Shown: positions 33,439-43,419, counted from the first letter of the stretch. The stretch is 56,911 bases of DNA from Psychrosphaera sp. F3M07 (GCF_018860345.1 NZ_JAHKPJ010000021.1:1-56911); one strand, 5' to 3'. Numbers and translations: made by a program. The notes: a model not told the origin generated them from the sequence alone.

Positions 33439-35154
33439 CTAAATACGCGCTTTTTTGAAAAAGTATTTAGGTAATAACCAAGCGATAATAAAGCCAATCA
33501 GTGGCAATGCCATTTGAATGATTGCATAAACCGCACTCGTTCGTCTGCTTGCGCCATTGGCCAGTGTAACCGCTTCCGTTGTGATAGTACTAATACGTCC
33601 ACCGCCTGCCAGCAATGTTGGCAAATACTGACCAAAACTAATGGCCAAACCTAATGCGGCGGCAATTAATATGGGCGCAAATAACTGTGGTAGTTTTACT
33701 TTAAAGAAGACCTTAATTGGTGGTGCACCAAGACTAGCTGCAACCTGTGCGAAACGAGGATCTAATTGTCTGTAACTGCTGGTTAGTGATAAAAATACAT
33801 AGGGAAGAACAAATAATAAATGCGTGAAGGCCACGTTAATAAAGGCAGATTGGTTATTTACTAATTGTTGGAACCACACTAAGCCAAATAGAAAAGCAAT
33901 GCTAGGTACTAATAGCGGTAAGTAAATGACTAAGCTAATAAAGCCAGATAGATTTTTACCACTAAGTTGTTCCGCTTCAAGACATAACAAGGTTAAAACA
34001 ATAGCCAACACAGTTGTCATTAAACCAATAACGGCAGAGTTAATTAAAGGTTCCTCCATTTGCATCAGTGCGCTTTGAAAGTGAGACAATATAAACTGCT
34101 CGGGAACAATCGCGGGGAAGCGCCAAAAGCCAGCAACGGACCACATAACTAAGCCAATTAATGCCAATAAAATAAAACCAATTAATAACGTTGTGACAAC
34201 AGCTGTTATTTTGTGCCAAATAACATCGCCGTATTCGCGTTTACCGTTGGTGAGTAAATCGGAAAATAGGTACTTAATTGTTTTTTCTGCGCCAATCCAT
34301 ATTGCGAGTAAACCGCCGGTAACCAAAAGTTGCAATAAGGCGCCGGCTGACGCCTTGATGCGTAAGTTTAAGTCAACGTCACTAAACCAGTGCATAATTG
34401 CAACGGCAAGGGTAGGTGGTGTGTTTGGTCCGAGTATTAAAGGCATTTCAACACTGGCACTAGCGTATGCCAGTACAGCTAATACAGGGAGTCTTAACAG
34501 CGGATACAAACTTGGCAATACAACCTTAAAAAAGGCCGTCATTGGACAATAACCAAAATTAAGAGCCACCTTATGTTGTTGGCGTAATTTCTTACCAAGC
34601 TCAGGTTGTGCTAACACGGTTAATGCCATTAATAATAAAAATGGAAGTTCTTTTAGCGTTAAACCTAAAATAATACTGATGCCGTAAGAGTCATGAGGAA
34701 ATATACCATTCGGTGCTAACTCCCAGCCAGTAAACCAAGGTGAAATAAATCTTGAAACCATGCCCGAAGGGGTTATCAAAAAGCCAACAGCAATCGCCGC
34801 AGCCGCATGAGGAATTACTAAAATAGGGCTAAGTAATCGTTGAATGCGCTGTAACCAAGGGCTATTAAAAAAAGCAGCCAACATCATTAAAGTAATAACA
34901 AACGCAAGTAAAGTGCTGACAAGTCCGGTAGCTATACTCAGTGTTATCATCTTACCAATCCCAGCGGTTTGCCAAAGATCAGAGAATCCTGTGAAGGACA
35001 AATTATAATGATTCAGCGCAGGTGCCCAGCCAAATGCAGGGAGTAACACACCAATTAAGCCACCGAATACCGGTAAAATTAAAATAGCTAATAAAAAGCG
35101 CGGACTGAATTTTACTATTTGAGTAAATAGATCGGGTTTTGCATCCTGAGTCAT
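33439..35154 (-). CDS. ynjC: ABC transporter permease with two fused permease domains, YnjC-like
   Basis: 571 residues with about twelve membrane helices in two halves, each with an EAA-type loop (first half near LNFGYCPMTAFFKVVLPSLYPLLRLP; second near AASLGAPPIKVFFKVKLPQLFAPI). A tandem-fused permease is also the layout of E. coli YnjC (511). Forms the membrane channel of the YnjBCD importer, whose substrate is not established. Start overlaps the ynjB stop by four bases (ATGA-type coupling). Confidence 0.9.
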   Translation of the reverse strand: MTQDAKPDLFTQIVKFSPRFLLAILILPVFGGLIGVLLPAFGWAPALNHYNLSFTGFSDLWQTAGIGKMITLSIATGLVSTLLAFVITLMMLAAFFNSPWLQRIQRLLSPILVIPHAAAAIAVGFLITPSGMVSRFISPWFTGWELAPNGIFPHDSYGISIILGLTLKELPFLLLMALTVLAQPELGKKLRQQHKVALNFGYCPMTAFFKVVLPSLYPLLRLPVLAVLAYASASVEMPLILGPNTPPTLAVAIMHWFSDVDLNLRIKASAGALLQLLVTGGLLAIWIGAEKTIKYLFSDLLTNGKREYGDVIWHKITAVVTTLLIGFILLALIGLVMWSVAGFWRFPAIVPEQFILSHFQSALMQMEEPLINSAVIGLMTTVLAIVLTLLCLEAEQLSGKNLSGFISLVIYLPLLVPSIAFLFGLVWFQQLVNNQSAFINVAFTHLLFVLPYVFLSLTSSYRQLDPRFAQVAASLGAPPIKVFFKVKLPQLFAPILIAAALGLAISFGQYLPTLLAGGGRISTITTEAVTLANGASRRTSAVYAIIQMALPLIGFIIAWLLPKYFFKKARI

Positions 35155-36494
35155 GGATTAACGCCATATCGAGTTTGCCAACCAGTCATAATTACTTCAA
35201 CCCAACTTGGATGAGGTTCACTTAACGTGCGCTTAATACTATTAAAAGGTAATGCGCTAGGGGGTGCGGTTTTGGTTTTAAACAAAGCTTGTTGCTCAGG
35301 TGACAATGTGGTTGAAATCAATACGGTTTTATCGCCCCATACACTCGTTTTTTGCTTATGAGCTTGGGCTTCAGGGCTTAGTAAAAAGTTAGCCACTATT
35401 TGCGCCGCTTGAGGTTGGCTTGCATTATATGGAATTGCCACAAAATGAGTGTTACTTAAACTGCCGTCATCCATGGCATAACTACGAATACTGCTTGGTA
35501 AGTCAAATCGTTTAACTGCCGCAGGCACTTCTGGTGCTGAAAACGTAAAAGCAATGCTTAACTCGGTATCGTCCACTAAACGGCGCATTTGAGCACCGCT
35601 TTGCATAAAGTGTTGGCCACTGCGCCATAATGTTGGATGCAATTGATTTAAAAAGTCCCAAAGCGGCGATAATACTTGTTGGCTATTTTGCTCGTTAGCC
35701 ACTTGGCTTAATTGCGCTTTTATTGTTTCATCGCTATTTTCATGCAATACCACTAACGCGTATTTTAAAAAACTCATGCCTAGAAAATCAGGTGGTTTGG
35801 GATAACTAAAGCGCCCAGGGTGATGAGCACTCCAGTTAAGTAGTTGGTGTAAGGTTCTTGGTAATTGGTTATTCACAGAACCATCAATTGCAAGACTGTC
35901 ATAATAAAAGGTAAGTGAGGCTTGTCCCCACGGCGCTTCCATACCTTGAGTTGGGATCCCAAAGTCAAAGGTAACAGCTGGGTTGTTAGTTGGATCTGTA
36001 TAGTTAAAGTTGGGTAATTTATGTGCCCAATGTTTCAACAGCAATGAATGTTCGCTCATGGTGGCAAAGTTAGCGCCGTTTATCCATATCAGATCAACAC
36101 TGCCATTGTGGTTATTTCCCGCTGATTTTTCAGCTAAAACACGGCTAACGGCTTCGCTGGTATCGCTTAGTTTGACGTGATGTAAATTGATGTTGAATTT
36201 AGAGTTAACTTTCTTAGCAGCCCATTGTATATAGGCATTTATTTGAGCGTCACCTCCCCAAGCATAAAAATAGACGTCTTGGTTTTGTTTATTAATGTTT
36301 GCCGTTGGCTTTAAACCTAGTTCTGTCTGCGCAACCCCGCCTTGTAAAAGTTGGTTATAGACGGGGCTCGCAAACGTGTAATTTGAAATTAAGCTGCAGT
36401 AAAAAACAAACGTGAATATGCCTATCGACAACCAAAAATCATCCAAGCGATAACGAAGTCGAGACGTTCTATTGCAATCTTTATTGACTGACAT
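35151..36494 (-). CDS. ynjB: ABC transporter periplasmic substrate-binding protein, YnjB-like
   Basis: 447 residues. A long signal region (hydrophobic FWLSIGIFTFVFYCSLISNYTFASP) precedes the binding fold: VYFYAWGGDAQINAYIQWAAKKV, SVDLIWINGANFATMSE, GIPTQGMEAPWGQASLTFYYD, LSIAFTFSAPEVPAAV and the C-terminal NFLLSPEAQAHKQKTSVWGDKTVL. The overall pattern is the YnjB branch of family-1 solute-binding proteins. Longer than E. coli YnjB (388), mostly at the N-terminus. 91 bases separate it from the upstream reductase gene. Confidence 0.88.
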   Translation of the reverse strand: MSVNKDCNRTSRLRYRLDDFWLSIGIFTFVFYCSLISNYTFASPVYNQLLQGGVAQTELGLKPTANINKQNQDVYFYAWGGDAQINAYIQWAAKKVNSKFNINLHHVKLSDTSEAVSRVLAEKSAGNNHNGSVDLIWINGANFATMSEHSLLLKHWAHKLPNFNYTDPTNNPAVTFDFGIPTQGMEAPWGQASLTFYYDSLAIDGSVNNQLPRTLHQLLNWSAHHPGRFSYPKPPDFLGMSFLKYALVVLHENSDETIKAQLSQVANEQNSQQVLSPLWDFLNQLHPTLWRSGQHFMQSGAQMRRLVDDTELSIAFTFSAPEVPAAVKRFDLPSSIRSYAMDDGSLSNTHFVAIPYNASQPQAAQIVANFLLSPEAQAHKQKTSVWGDKTVLISTTLSPEQQALFKTKTAPPSALPFNSIKRTLSEPHPSWVEVIMTGWQTRYGVNP

Positions 36495-36585
36495 TTAAGT
36501 CCCAGTTGTAGTCAAATAATCTAATCTTCATTTCATCACTTTTACATTACCGTTGGCAACGCTTGCAAATAAAACCGCAAGCAAA

Positions 36586-38739
36586 TTAACCTCTGCGCCA
36601 TGAATGATACTTTTCAAGTAAATTTAATACGGTTTCTGGTGCATGATTTCGTTTCCATTCACCAGCTGCGTATTTATTGCCTTCAGCCCAAGTTGGGTAG
36701 CTGTGAATCGTACCTAATATTTTATTAAGCCCTAAACCATGTTTCATTGCTAAAACAAATTCAGCGATTAAATCTCCTGCGTGTTCAGACACAACCGTTA
36801 CGCCAAGGATCTTATCTTTGCCTTTAGGTGTAATAACCTTAATAAACCCTTTGGTTGCAGTGTCGGTAATGGCTCGGTCTAACTCTTTAAACTCAAAACG
36901 AGTGATCTCATAGTCAATGCCTTTGTCTTTGGCTTCTTGTTCATTTATTCCAACGCGAGCTACTTCTGGATCGATAAACGTCGTCCAAGGAATAACACGG
37001 TAATCCACTTTAAACTTTTTAAGATTACCAAATAATCCATTGACTGCGGCATACCAACCTTGATGAGCAGCCACATGTGTAAATTGATATGGGCCTACAA
37101 TATCACCAGCGGCAAAAATATTAGGGTATAAGGTTTCTAAATATTCATTGGTCACTATGGTACGGTTAGTTTCAATGCCTAATTCTTCAAGACCATAACC
37201 AGTAAGACGAGCGCTACGACCAACGGCACATAGGAGTTCGTCATATTCAATTTCAATTTCTTTATCGTTATGTTTTACCACTATGTATTTTTTATCATCA
37301 CGAGCTACGCAACGTAAGGCTTGGTGGGACGTTAAAATGTTAACCCCACTTTCTATTAATGCACCGTGAGCAAACTGAGATACTTCAAGATCTTCTTTGA
37401 TCATGATGCGTTCAGCCATTTCAATTTGGGTCACACTTGAACCTAATCGGGCAAAGCTCTGTGCTAATTCACTGCCTATAGGTCCGCCGCCCAATACGAC
37501 TAGCTTTTTAGGCGCTTCATCTAACTCAGCAAATTTGTTCCACAAGGTATCGCTCGTTACATATCCGGTTTCTTCAATACCTGGAAGCGGAGGCACAAAT
37601 GGACGAGCACCCGTAGCAATTACAATTGACCGAGCTGTTAAGGTTTGAGTTGTTCCGTCATTCAGTTTGATTTCAACCGTCCATGGGTCAATCAACTTAC
37701 CGTAACCTTTTAAGACTTCTACACCTAGGTTTGTGTAACGCTCAACACTGTCATGCGGTGCTATGTCGGCAACCACTTGATGTACTCTAGCCATTACTTT
37801 TTTGAACGAAAACTGTGGCGTTGTATTTTCAAGTCCATAATTTTCACCATGGCGAATTTGCTCGGCAATTTTGGCACTTTTTATGATTGCTTTACTTGGT
37901 ACACAACCATAGTTTAAACAGTCGCCGCCCATTTCACCCGCTTCAATTAGGGTTACTTTTGCTTTAACCGCCGCCGCGATATAGCTTGTAACTAGGCCAC
38001 CGGCACCTGCGCCAATGACAATCATATTACGGTCGAATTTTTTAGGTTTAGTATGGTTTTTATAAACGCGACGTTTTTTAAATACATTCAAAATAGCTTT
38101 GGCGATAAGTGGAAATACACCTAACAAGACAAAAGATAATATTAAGTTAAACGACAAAATACCTGACAAACTATCTATTTGAGCCAGTTGAGTACCAGCG
38201 TTAACAAATACAAATGTGCCCGCTAACATGCCCATTTGGCTTACCCAATAAAACGTCCACGACTTAATAGCGGTAACACCCATTAATAAATTAATTAAGA
38301 AAAATGGGAATACAGGCACTAAACGTAAAGTGAATAAATAAAATCCACCTTCTTTTTTTACACCGGCATCAATCGCACTTAAACGTTCTGGGAAACGTTG
38401 TTTAATGTAATCACGCAATAAATAACGTGAAACTAAAAATGCACAAGTAGCCCCAATAGTAGAGGCAAAGGAAGCGATTAATAAACCTTCAGATAATCCA
38501 AATAATGCTCCTGCCGCTAATGTTAGAATAGTCGCGCCGGGCAAAGAAAGGGCGGTAACTAAAACATAAAATAAAACAAAACCACCAATGATTAACAGCG
38601 GGGACTCCGCTCGTAATTGACTGAATTGATCCAATGAGCCTTTTAAGCCCTCAAGAGTAAGGAGTTGGTTTAAATCAAAATGGAAAAACAAACCGACGAT
38701 TGTTGCTGCTACTAACAACAAAATTATTTTCTTAATCAT
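36586..38739 (-). CDS. VTT-domain / pyridine nucleotide-disulfide oxidoreductase fusion
   Basis: 717 residues in two parts. Residues 1 to about 230 are a TVP38/TMEM64 (VTT, DedA-like) membrane domain: several helices with ALSLPGATILTLAAGALFG and FPFFLINLLMGVTAIKSWTFYWVSQMGMLAGTFVFVNAGTQ. From about 238 a complete flavin disulfide reductase follows: FAD motif IGAGAGGL, redox pair GGDCLNYGCVPSK, NAD(P) motif VLGGGPIGSELAQ, AAGDIVGPYQFTHVA and a C-terminal dimerisation domain ending in HSYPTWAE. It resembles mercuric-reductase or lipoamide-dehydrogenase types but lacks a second Cys pair at the C-terminus, so mercury reduction is unlikely. Substrate unknown. Confidence 0.88.
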   Translation of the reverse strand: MIKKIILLLVAATIVGLFFHFDLNQLLTLEGLKGSLDQFSQLRAESPLLIIGGFVLFYVLVTALSLPGATILTLAAGALFGLSEGLLIASFASTIGATCAFLVSRYLLRDYIKQRFPERLSAIDAGVKKEGGFYLFTLRLVPVFPFFLINLLMGVTAIKSWTFYWVSQMGMLAGTFVFVNAGTQLAQIDSLSGILSFNLILSFVLLGVFPLIAKAILNVFKKRRVYKNHTKPKKFDRNMIVIGAGAGGLVTSYIAAAVKAKVTLIEAGEMGGDCLNYGCVPSKAIIKSAKIAEQIRHGENYGLENTTPQFSFKKVMARVHQVVADIAPHDSVERYTNLGVEVLKGYGKLIDPWTVEIKLNDGTTQTLTARSIVIATGARPFVPPLPGIEETGYVTSDTLWNKFAELDEAPKKLVVLGGGPIGSELAQSFARLGSSVTQIEMAERIMIKEDLEVSQFAHGALIESGVNILTSHQALRCVARDDKKYIVVKHNDKEIEIEYDELLCAVGRSARLTGYGLEELGIETNRTIVTNEYLETLYPNIFAAGDIVGPYQFTHVAAHQGWYAAVNGLFGNLKKFKVDYRVIPWTTFIDPEVARVGINEQEAKDKGIDYEITRFEFKELDRAITDTATKGFIKVITPKGKDKILGVTVVSEHAGDLIAEFVLAMKHGLGLNKILGTIHSYPTWAEGNKYAAGEWKRNHAPETVLNLLEKYHSWRRG

Positions 38740-38763
38740 TTATTATCTCTTTAATGCTTCACT

Positions 38764-41118
38764 TTAAAAAAGGTGGGTAAGCGTTAGCTTGGCGTTTATT
38801 GGCAATTCAGGGAAAACTAAGGTTGCTCCAAAATAGCCACCTTCAAATACCGGACGCCAGTTTTCTTGATCTGTGATGTTATTCACATCCAAACGTAATT
38901 TAGTGTTAGGGGTAAATGAATAACTGGTATTTACGCTTAACGTGTATTGATCTCTTATATGCACTGTCGCTAAAAAGTCCAACGGATAACTCTTGGTATA
39001 CAGACCTGCAAAACCCACTTGCCATTTCGTATTAACCGAATAATTTCCGTTAAAGCTAAACGACTGTGGCGGCATGCCTTGTAAAGTTCGATTTGATGCA
39101 GGGAAAACCGTATAACTCGGAGCGCCAACTCCAGTTCCATTAACAATGTCAGGACGTGAATTATCAAATGCATCAATAACTTGAGCCGAATCTTGTGCGC
39201 TGGCTGAGTCGTCATATCTTGCATGGATATAACTGTATCCTGCACTTATCCAATATGGATAAGCGTCGTAAAATACTTGTGCCTCAAACCCATTAGTATC
39301 AATACCCGAATTACTGCCATCACGATTACGTAAACTACGTCTTTGATTAAAAATTGTGGCATCAGCATACCAATTATTGTCAGCCGGACCGTACTTTAAA
39401 CCTAACTCAAGCAACTTGTTACCTGTGGCAAAATTCTGTTCACTTATAATATTGTCACTGTTAAGCGCGTTTCCGCCAGCCATACTGTTTGATGTTGCGT
39501 CGTTGTAACTTAGTACTCGGTAAATAGTAAAGTCGTCACTGATTTTGTAATTAGCACTGATTTGAAACGAATGCAGTACTTCTTTGATGTCATCACTTGC
39601 GGCGACTTGTCCTATTGGAGCTATTGGATCTTGGGCAAACACATCATAAAAATCAGCACGGTAGCCAATATTGATGTGCAATTTATCTGACCAATATGAA
39701 TCATGTTGAATGGCGAGACCCGTTTGCCATGACGTCGAGTCCGTTGTGTCTGACATGTTGAAGTCACCCGTACCGTTACCGTCAATATCATACTGACCAC
39801 CCGGTGAGACAAATACTCCTGGGCGCAGCTCTACTAATCTGGCTTTTTGTGCCTCAGTTAACGGAATACGACGGTTTTGAATCGGTGCGGTTAAGTCGAT
39901 TGGTAAATCCGCTTCAGTAGTAAATTGGCTATAACCTAATACTTTGTTATAACGCACATCAAAAGCCAAAATAGTTTGTTCTTTTGGGGTCCATTGTAAC
40001 GCTAACTCGGTTCTGTTTTGAGCAGTGTCCGCGCCGTCAATAATTTCAACAAAGCTGTTTTGAGCAATTTCTTCACGCTCTAAGTGCTGATAATATGAGA
40101 TGTTTTTTACCGACAAAAAATCAGACAGCTCACGTTTATATATGCTGTGAATTAAATAGGTACTGGCGTCGTTTAGATTATCTGGGTCGGTAAGCACATT
40201 GCTGCGATGTATATGCACCAGCCCAGTTGGTGACACAATTGAACCCGCGGCGGGAACCGTACTGCCATTTGTTTGCACACCTTGTCCGGTAATGTATAAC
40301 CCATGATCAATTAATGCTTGAGTGGGGCGGTTAATACCGGCGTTATCGGTAAATTCAACTTGGTAAAATTCAAAGTTAATGTCCCAACTGCTTTTGTCGT
40401 CGGGTAATATTTGTAATGCGGCAAAAAAACTATCACTTTGTGTATGTGAAAAATCATAAAAACTATCATTATCCACATGTTCCGCACTTACTCTTAGACC
40501 AATTTTGTCTTTTACAATAGGGGTAGTGTAATCCACTAAAACACGATATTGCTCCCAACGAGCAGCAGATACACTTAGTTTGCCTTTGGTTTCATAAATG
40601 GATGCTTTTTTAGAGTGTAAATTAACAAAACCTCCATTACGTTGGCTGGAACCAAATAAAACTGGAGGTGCGCCTTTGATAACATCAATTTGCTCTACCG
40701 AGTTAAACGACAATGGCACACCAAATCCATTATTGCCCGCTTGACGGCGAGTGCCATCTTGAAATAGCTCACCAAGTTGTCCACGTATCGTGGGTAAGCT
40801 AGGTGCGCCAAAACCACTAGCTGAGTATGTATTAGGACTTACCGCTAGCACATCTTGTAAGTTGGTAATATTAAGCTGCTCAATTAATTCGCTAGAAATA
40901 GGAGTCACAGAACGTGCGATATCTTGTAACGCCAAACCATCACCAAACGGACCATCAACGGCGGCGTCTTTAACAGAAAGACCTTGAGTTTTGGTGGCTT
41001 GCCCAACAACCTTGATGACTTCTATCCCGTCTTCTTTTGGTGACACTTGTGCAGACACGTTAACAAATAGGATAGTTAACAAGGAGGTTAAAGGTATAAC
41101 CAAGTAATTTTGTTTCAA
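38764..41118 (-). CDS. TonB-dependent outer-membrane receptor
   Basis: 784 residues. A signal peptide ends near VNVSAQVS; a TonB-box-like stretch (GIEVIKVVGQ) precedes the plug domain with LQDVLAVSPNTYSASGFGAPSLPTIRGQ and VEQIDVIKGAPPVLFGSSQRNGGFVNLHSKK. The rest is a 22-strand-type barrel ending in a C-terminal Phe (LTLTHLF). The plug resembles siderophore-type receptors. The start codon is TTG at 41118, with GAGAG at fair spacing; no better start is nearby. It is the first gene of a minus-strand run that continues through the reductase and YnjBCD, so its cargo is probably handed to that importer. Confidence 0.9.
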   Translation of the reverse strand: MKQNYLVIPLTSLLTILFVNVSAQVSPKEDGIEVIKVVGQATKTQGLSVKDAAVDGPFGDGLALQDIARSVTPISSELIEQLNITNLQDVLAVSPNTYSASGFGAPSLPTIRGQLGELFQDGTRRQAGNNGFGVPLSFNSVEQIDVIKGAPPVLFGSSQRNGGFVNLHSKKASIYETKGKLSVSAARWEQYRVLVDYTTPIVKDKIGLRVSAEHVDNDSFYDFSHTQSDSFFAALQILPDDKSSWDINFEFYQVEFTDNAGINRPTQALIDHGLYITGQGVQTNGSTVPAAGSIVSPTGLVHIHRSNVLTDPDNLNDASTYLIHSIYKRELSDFLSVKNISYYQHLEREEIAQNSFVEIIDGADTAQNRTELALQWTPKEQTILAFDVRYNKVLGYSQFTTEADLPIDLTAPIQNRRIPLTEAQKARLVELRPGVFVSPGGQYDIDGNGTGDFNMSDTTDSTSWQTGLAIQHDSYWSDKLHINIGYRADFYDVFAQDPIAPIGQVAASDDIKEVLHSFQISANYKISDDFTIYRVLSYNDATSNSMAGGNALNSDNIISEQNFATGNKLLELGLKYGPADNNWYADATIFNQRRSLRNRDGSNSGIDTNGFEAQVFYDAYPYWISAGYSYIHARYDDSASAQDSAQVIDAFDNSRPDIVNGTGVGAPSYTVFPASNRTLQGMPPQSFSFNGNYSVNTKWQVGFAGLYTKSYPLDFLATVHIRDQYTLSVNTSYSFTPNTKLRLDVNNITDQENWRPVFEGGYFGATLVFPELPINAKLTLTHLF

Positions 41119-41361
41119 TCGAATTCTCTCAACAGCTCAATATATTGATGGCGATAAGACCGTAGTGATTTGAAATAACTTTCAATTCATCATTAAAAAC
41201 ACTTAGGCTGCGTTTTACCTAGTATGACTCTATACAAAATAAAATGTATGTTTAGTCAGCTATTTGCCATTTAAATCAATTAAAAATAAATAATTTGAAA
41301 TAATAATCAGTTTTGACGGTCTTCATTGATTCTAAATTTATATATTTTTAAAGGACGTAAT
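41119..41361. promoter_or_regulatory. Divergent intergenic region of the TonB receptor and DoxX-like genes
   Basis: About 240 AT-rich bases that must hold the promoter of the seven-gene cluster. A stretch at 41296-41314 matches the Fur consensus at about 12 of 19 positions, too weak to call in such AT-rich DNA. The Shine-Dalgarno of the DoxX-like gene (AAAGGA) is clear. Confidence 0.35.
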
Positions 41362-41778
41362 ATGACAAACCCAATGACCCCTGATGTGCAAAATCGTTTG
41401 CAATGGTCTTTATTTTCCCTTCGTTTAGGTGTTTTTATTGTAATGCTGATGTGGACGTTGGATAAATTCGTTAATCCAGGACACAGCGCACGAATATTTG
41501 AACATTTTTATGGAATTAGCGGTAGCACTGACATCGTGGCCTATGTTTTAGGCGCACTTCAACTTTTATTAGTGTTGGCGTTTGTTGCGGGTATTAAAAA
41601 ACGAATTAGTTACGGTGCTATTTTTGTTATGCATGGCTTATCAACGTTATCGTCATATAACCAGTACATTGATGGATTTAACAATCTGTTATTTTTTGCT
41701 GCATGGCCTATGTGGGCTGCTTGTTTTGCGCTTTATCTATTACGTGACCAAGACGTAAAATATACAGTTAACTCGTAA
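41362..41778 (+). CDS. DoxX-like integral membrane protein
   Basis: 138 residues with four predicted membrane helices, roughly residues 16-34, 55-77, 84-100 and 106-124. The arrangement SLRLGVFIVMLMWTLDKFVNPGHSARIFEHFYG followed by VAYVLGALQLLLVLAFVAGI is typical of small DoxX-type proteins of quinone- or redox-related membrane function. Exact role unknown. The ATG at 41362 has AAAGGA at good spacing; an upstream in-frame start would add twelve unlikely residues. A strong terminator follows. Confidence 0.75.
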   Translation: MTNPMTPDVQNRLQWSLFSLRLGVFIVMLMWTLDKFVNPGHSARIFEHFYGISGSTDIVAYVLGALQLLLVLAFVAGIKKRISYGAIFVMHGLSTLSSYNQYIDGFNNLLFFAAWPMWAACFALYLLRDQDVKYTVNS

Positions 41779-41798
41779 AAACTGCGTTTAACAATTGT

Positions 41799-41834
41799 AA
41801 ACTGAACCCTAAATAACTAGGGTTCAGTTTTATC
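41799..41834 (+). terminator. Rho-independent terminator after the DoxX-like gene
   Basis: A perfect twelve-base-pair stem (AAACTGAACCCT with AGGGTTCAGTTT) ends in T residues, 20 bases past the stop. Confidence 0.85.
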
Positions 41835-42036
41835 TTTAAACTATCTAAAAATCGTAATACCAAGATTTATCATTGCCATAACTTTGAATAAATTTTATTT
41901 AGCCAATTTACTCCTATGAAACCTGCAAACTATCGACATTCTCTTGTAGCTAACGCATATAATTTTAATTATTGTATAACAACAATTTAACCTGCTGTTT
42001 TAGTCAGGAATATTATAATAAAAAGAGGATGTCGTT

Positions 42037-43419
42037 ATGCGTAAATTCGCATTAAGTTTCACAGCCATATCATTGGCTGCGCTGTTGTCTGGTTGCTCAG
42101 GCAATGAAGCTCAAGATCCACATGTCAGTATCAATAAAAATCCATATCCAAGCACTTACAAACCAATGGAACAATTAACCATATTAATCAAAGGAGCCAC
42201 AGTATTAACGGGCACCGGAGAAATGTTGTCTAATTCAGACGTATTAATGGTTGATGGTGTAATTAAAGCCGTTGGTTCTAAAATTGAAAACGGCAGCGCT
42301 ACAGTGATTGACGGGACTGGCAAATATGTCACTCCAGGTATTATTGATGTGCATTCACATTTAGGTGCATACCCAAGTCCATCAGTTGAGTCTCATCAAG
42401 ATGGCAACGAAATGACAAACCCTGTTACGGCAGAAGTATGGGTAGAGCATTCAATTTGGCCACAAGATCCTGGTTTTGAAGCTGCACGAGCTGGTGGTAT
42501 TACGACGTTACAAATCTTACCAGGCTCAGGTAACTTAATTGGTGGCCGCGGCGTGACGTTAAAAAATATTCCATCACCAACAATGCAAGGCATGAAATTC
42601 CCAGATGCACCGTATGGTTTAAAAATGGCCTGTGGTGAAAACCCTAAACGAGTTTATGGCAGCAGAAAAATAACCCCATCAACTCGTATGGGGAACATGG
42701 CGGGTTACCGAAATGCATTTGTTGATGCTACAGAATACAAACGTGAATGGGAAAAATACGAACGTGATTACGCAGCAGGTAAAAACCCGGTTGCGCCAGA
42801 ACGTAACTTAACCCTGGATACATTAAAAGGGGTTTTAGACGGTGATATAAGAATTCATAATCATTGTTATAAAGCAGAAGAAATGTCGATGATGATGGAC
42901 TTAGCCAAAGAGTTTAATTATCACGCAGGTACATTCCATCACGCAATTGAGGCGTACAAAATCGCCGATGACTTAGCTAAAAATAATGTGTGTGCCGCAA
43001 TGTGGCCAGAATGGTGGGGCTTTAAAATGGAAGCCTTTGACATGATCCAAGAGAATGCTGCCGTGGTAGATTCTTACCAAAACTCATGTGCCATCGTTCA
43101 TTCTGATTCTGACACTACCATTCAACGACTAAATCAAGAAGCGGCAAAAATCATGTATCGTGCGAACGATGCAGGCTTCAAAATTGATGAAGCAAAAGCA
43201 ATAACTTGGTTAACGTTAAATGCGGCTAAATCGTTAGGTATTGATGATAAAACAGGTTCATTAGAAGCCGGTAAACAAGGTGATGTTGTGATCTGGAATC
43301 AAAACCCATTCAGTGTTTATGCAAAAGCTGAACAAGTATTTATTGATGGTGCAAAAGTGTTTGATATCAATGACGATGCATATCAAGCTAAAAGTGATTT
43401 TTTACTAGGTCAAGACTAA
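42037..43419 (+). CDS. Amidohydrolase-family lipoprotein
   Basis: 460 residues. An N-terminal lipoprotein signal has the lipobox LLSGC. The amidohydrolase fold follows: GKYVTPGIIDVHSHLGAYPSP carries the first metal motif (HSH), IRIHNHCYKAEEM and GTFHHAIEAYK carry further His residues, and CAIVHSDSDTTIQRL the catalytic Asp. The C-terminal composite beta domain is shown by LEAGKQGDVVIWNQNPFSVYAKAEQVFIDGAKVF. This is the imidazolonepropionase-like or secreted dipeptidase-like branch; substrate unknown. Cotranscribed with the next gene, seven bases apart. Confidence 0.9.
   Translation: MRKFALSFTAISLAALLSGCSGNEAQDPHVSINKNPYPSTYKPMEQLTILIKGATVLTGTGEMLSNSDVLMVDGVIKAVGSKIENGSATVIDGTGKYVTPGIIDVHSHLGAYPSPSVESHQDGNEMTNPVTAEVWVEHSIWPQDPGFEAARAGGITTLQILPGSGNLIGGRGVTLKNIPSPTMQGMKFPDAPYGLKMACGENPKRVYGSRKITPSTRMGNMAGYRNAFVDATEYKREWEKYERDYAAGKNPVAPERNLTLDTLKGVLDGDIRIHNHCYKAEEMSMMMDLAKEFNYHAGTFHHAIEAYKIADDLAKNNVCAAMWPEWWGFKMEAFDMIQENAAVVDSYQNSCAIVHSDSDTTIQRLNQEAAKIMYRANDAGFKIDEAKAITWLTLNAAKSLGIDDKTGSLEAGKQGDVVIWNQNPFSVYAKAEQVFIDGAKVFDINDDAYQAKSDFLLGQD

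Noticed and set aside
36495-36585. Terminator between the reductase and ynjB genes
   Set aside because: A GCTTGC/GCAAGC pairing exists on the minus strand but no T tract follows, so it does not clearly split the cluster.
36586-38739. Mercuric reductase (merA)
   Set aside because: Has the flavin disulfide reductase fold but lacks the C-terminal Cys pair and heavy-metal domain, and no other mer genes are nearby.
41296-41314. Possible Fur box upstream of the TonB receptor
   Set aside because: Only about 12 of 19 consensus positions match in very AT-rich DNA, which is not distinguishable from background by eye.
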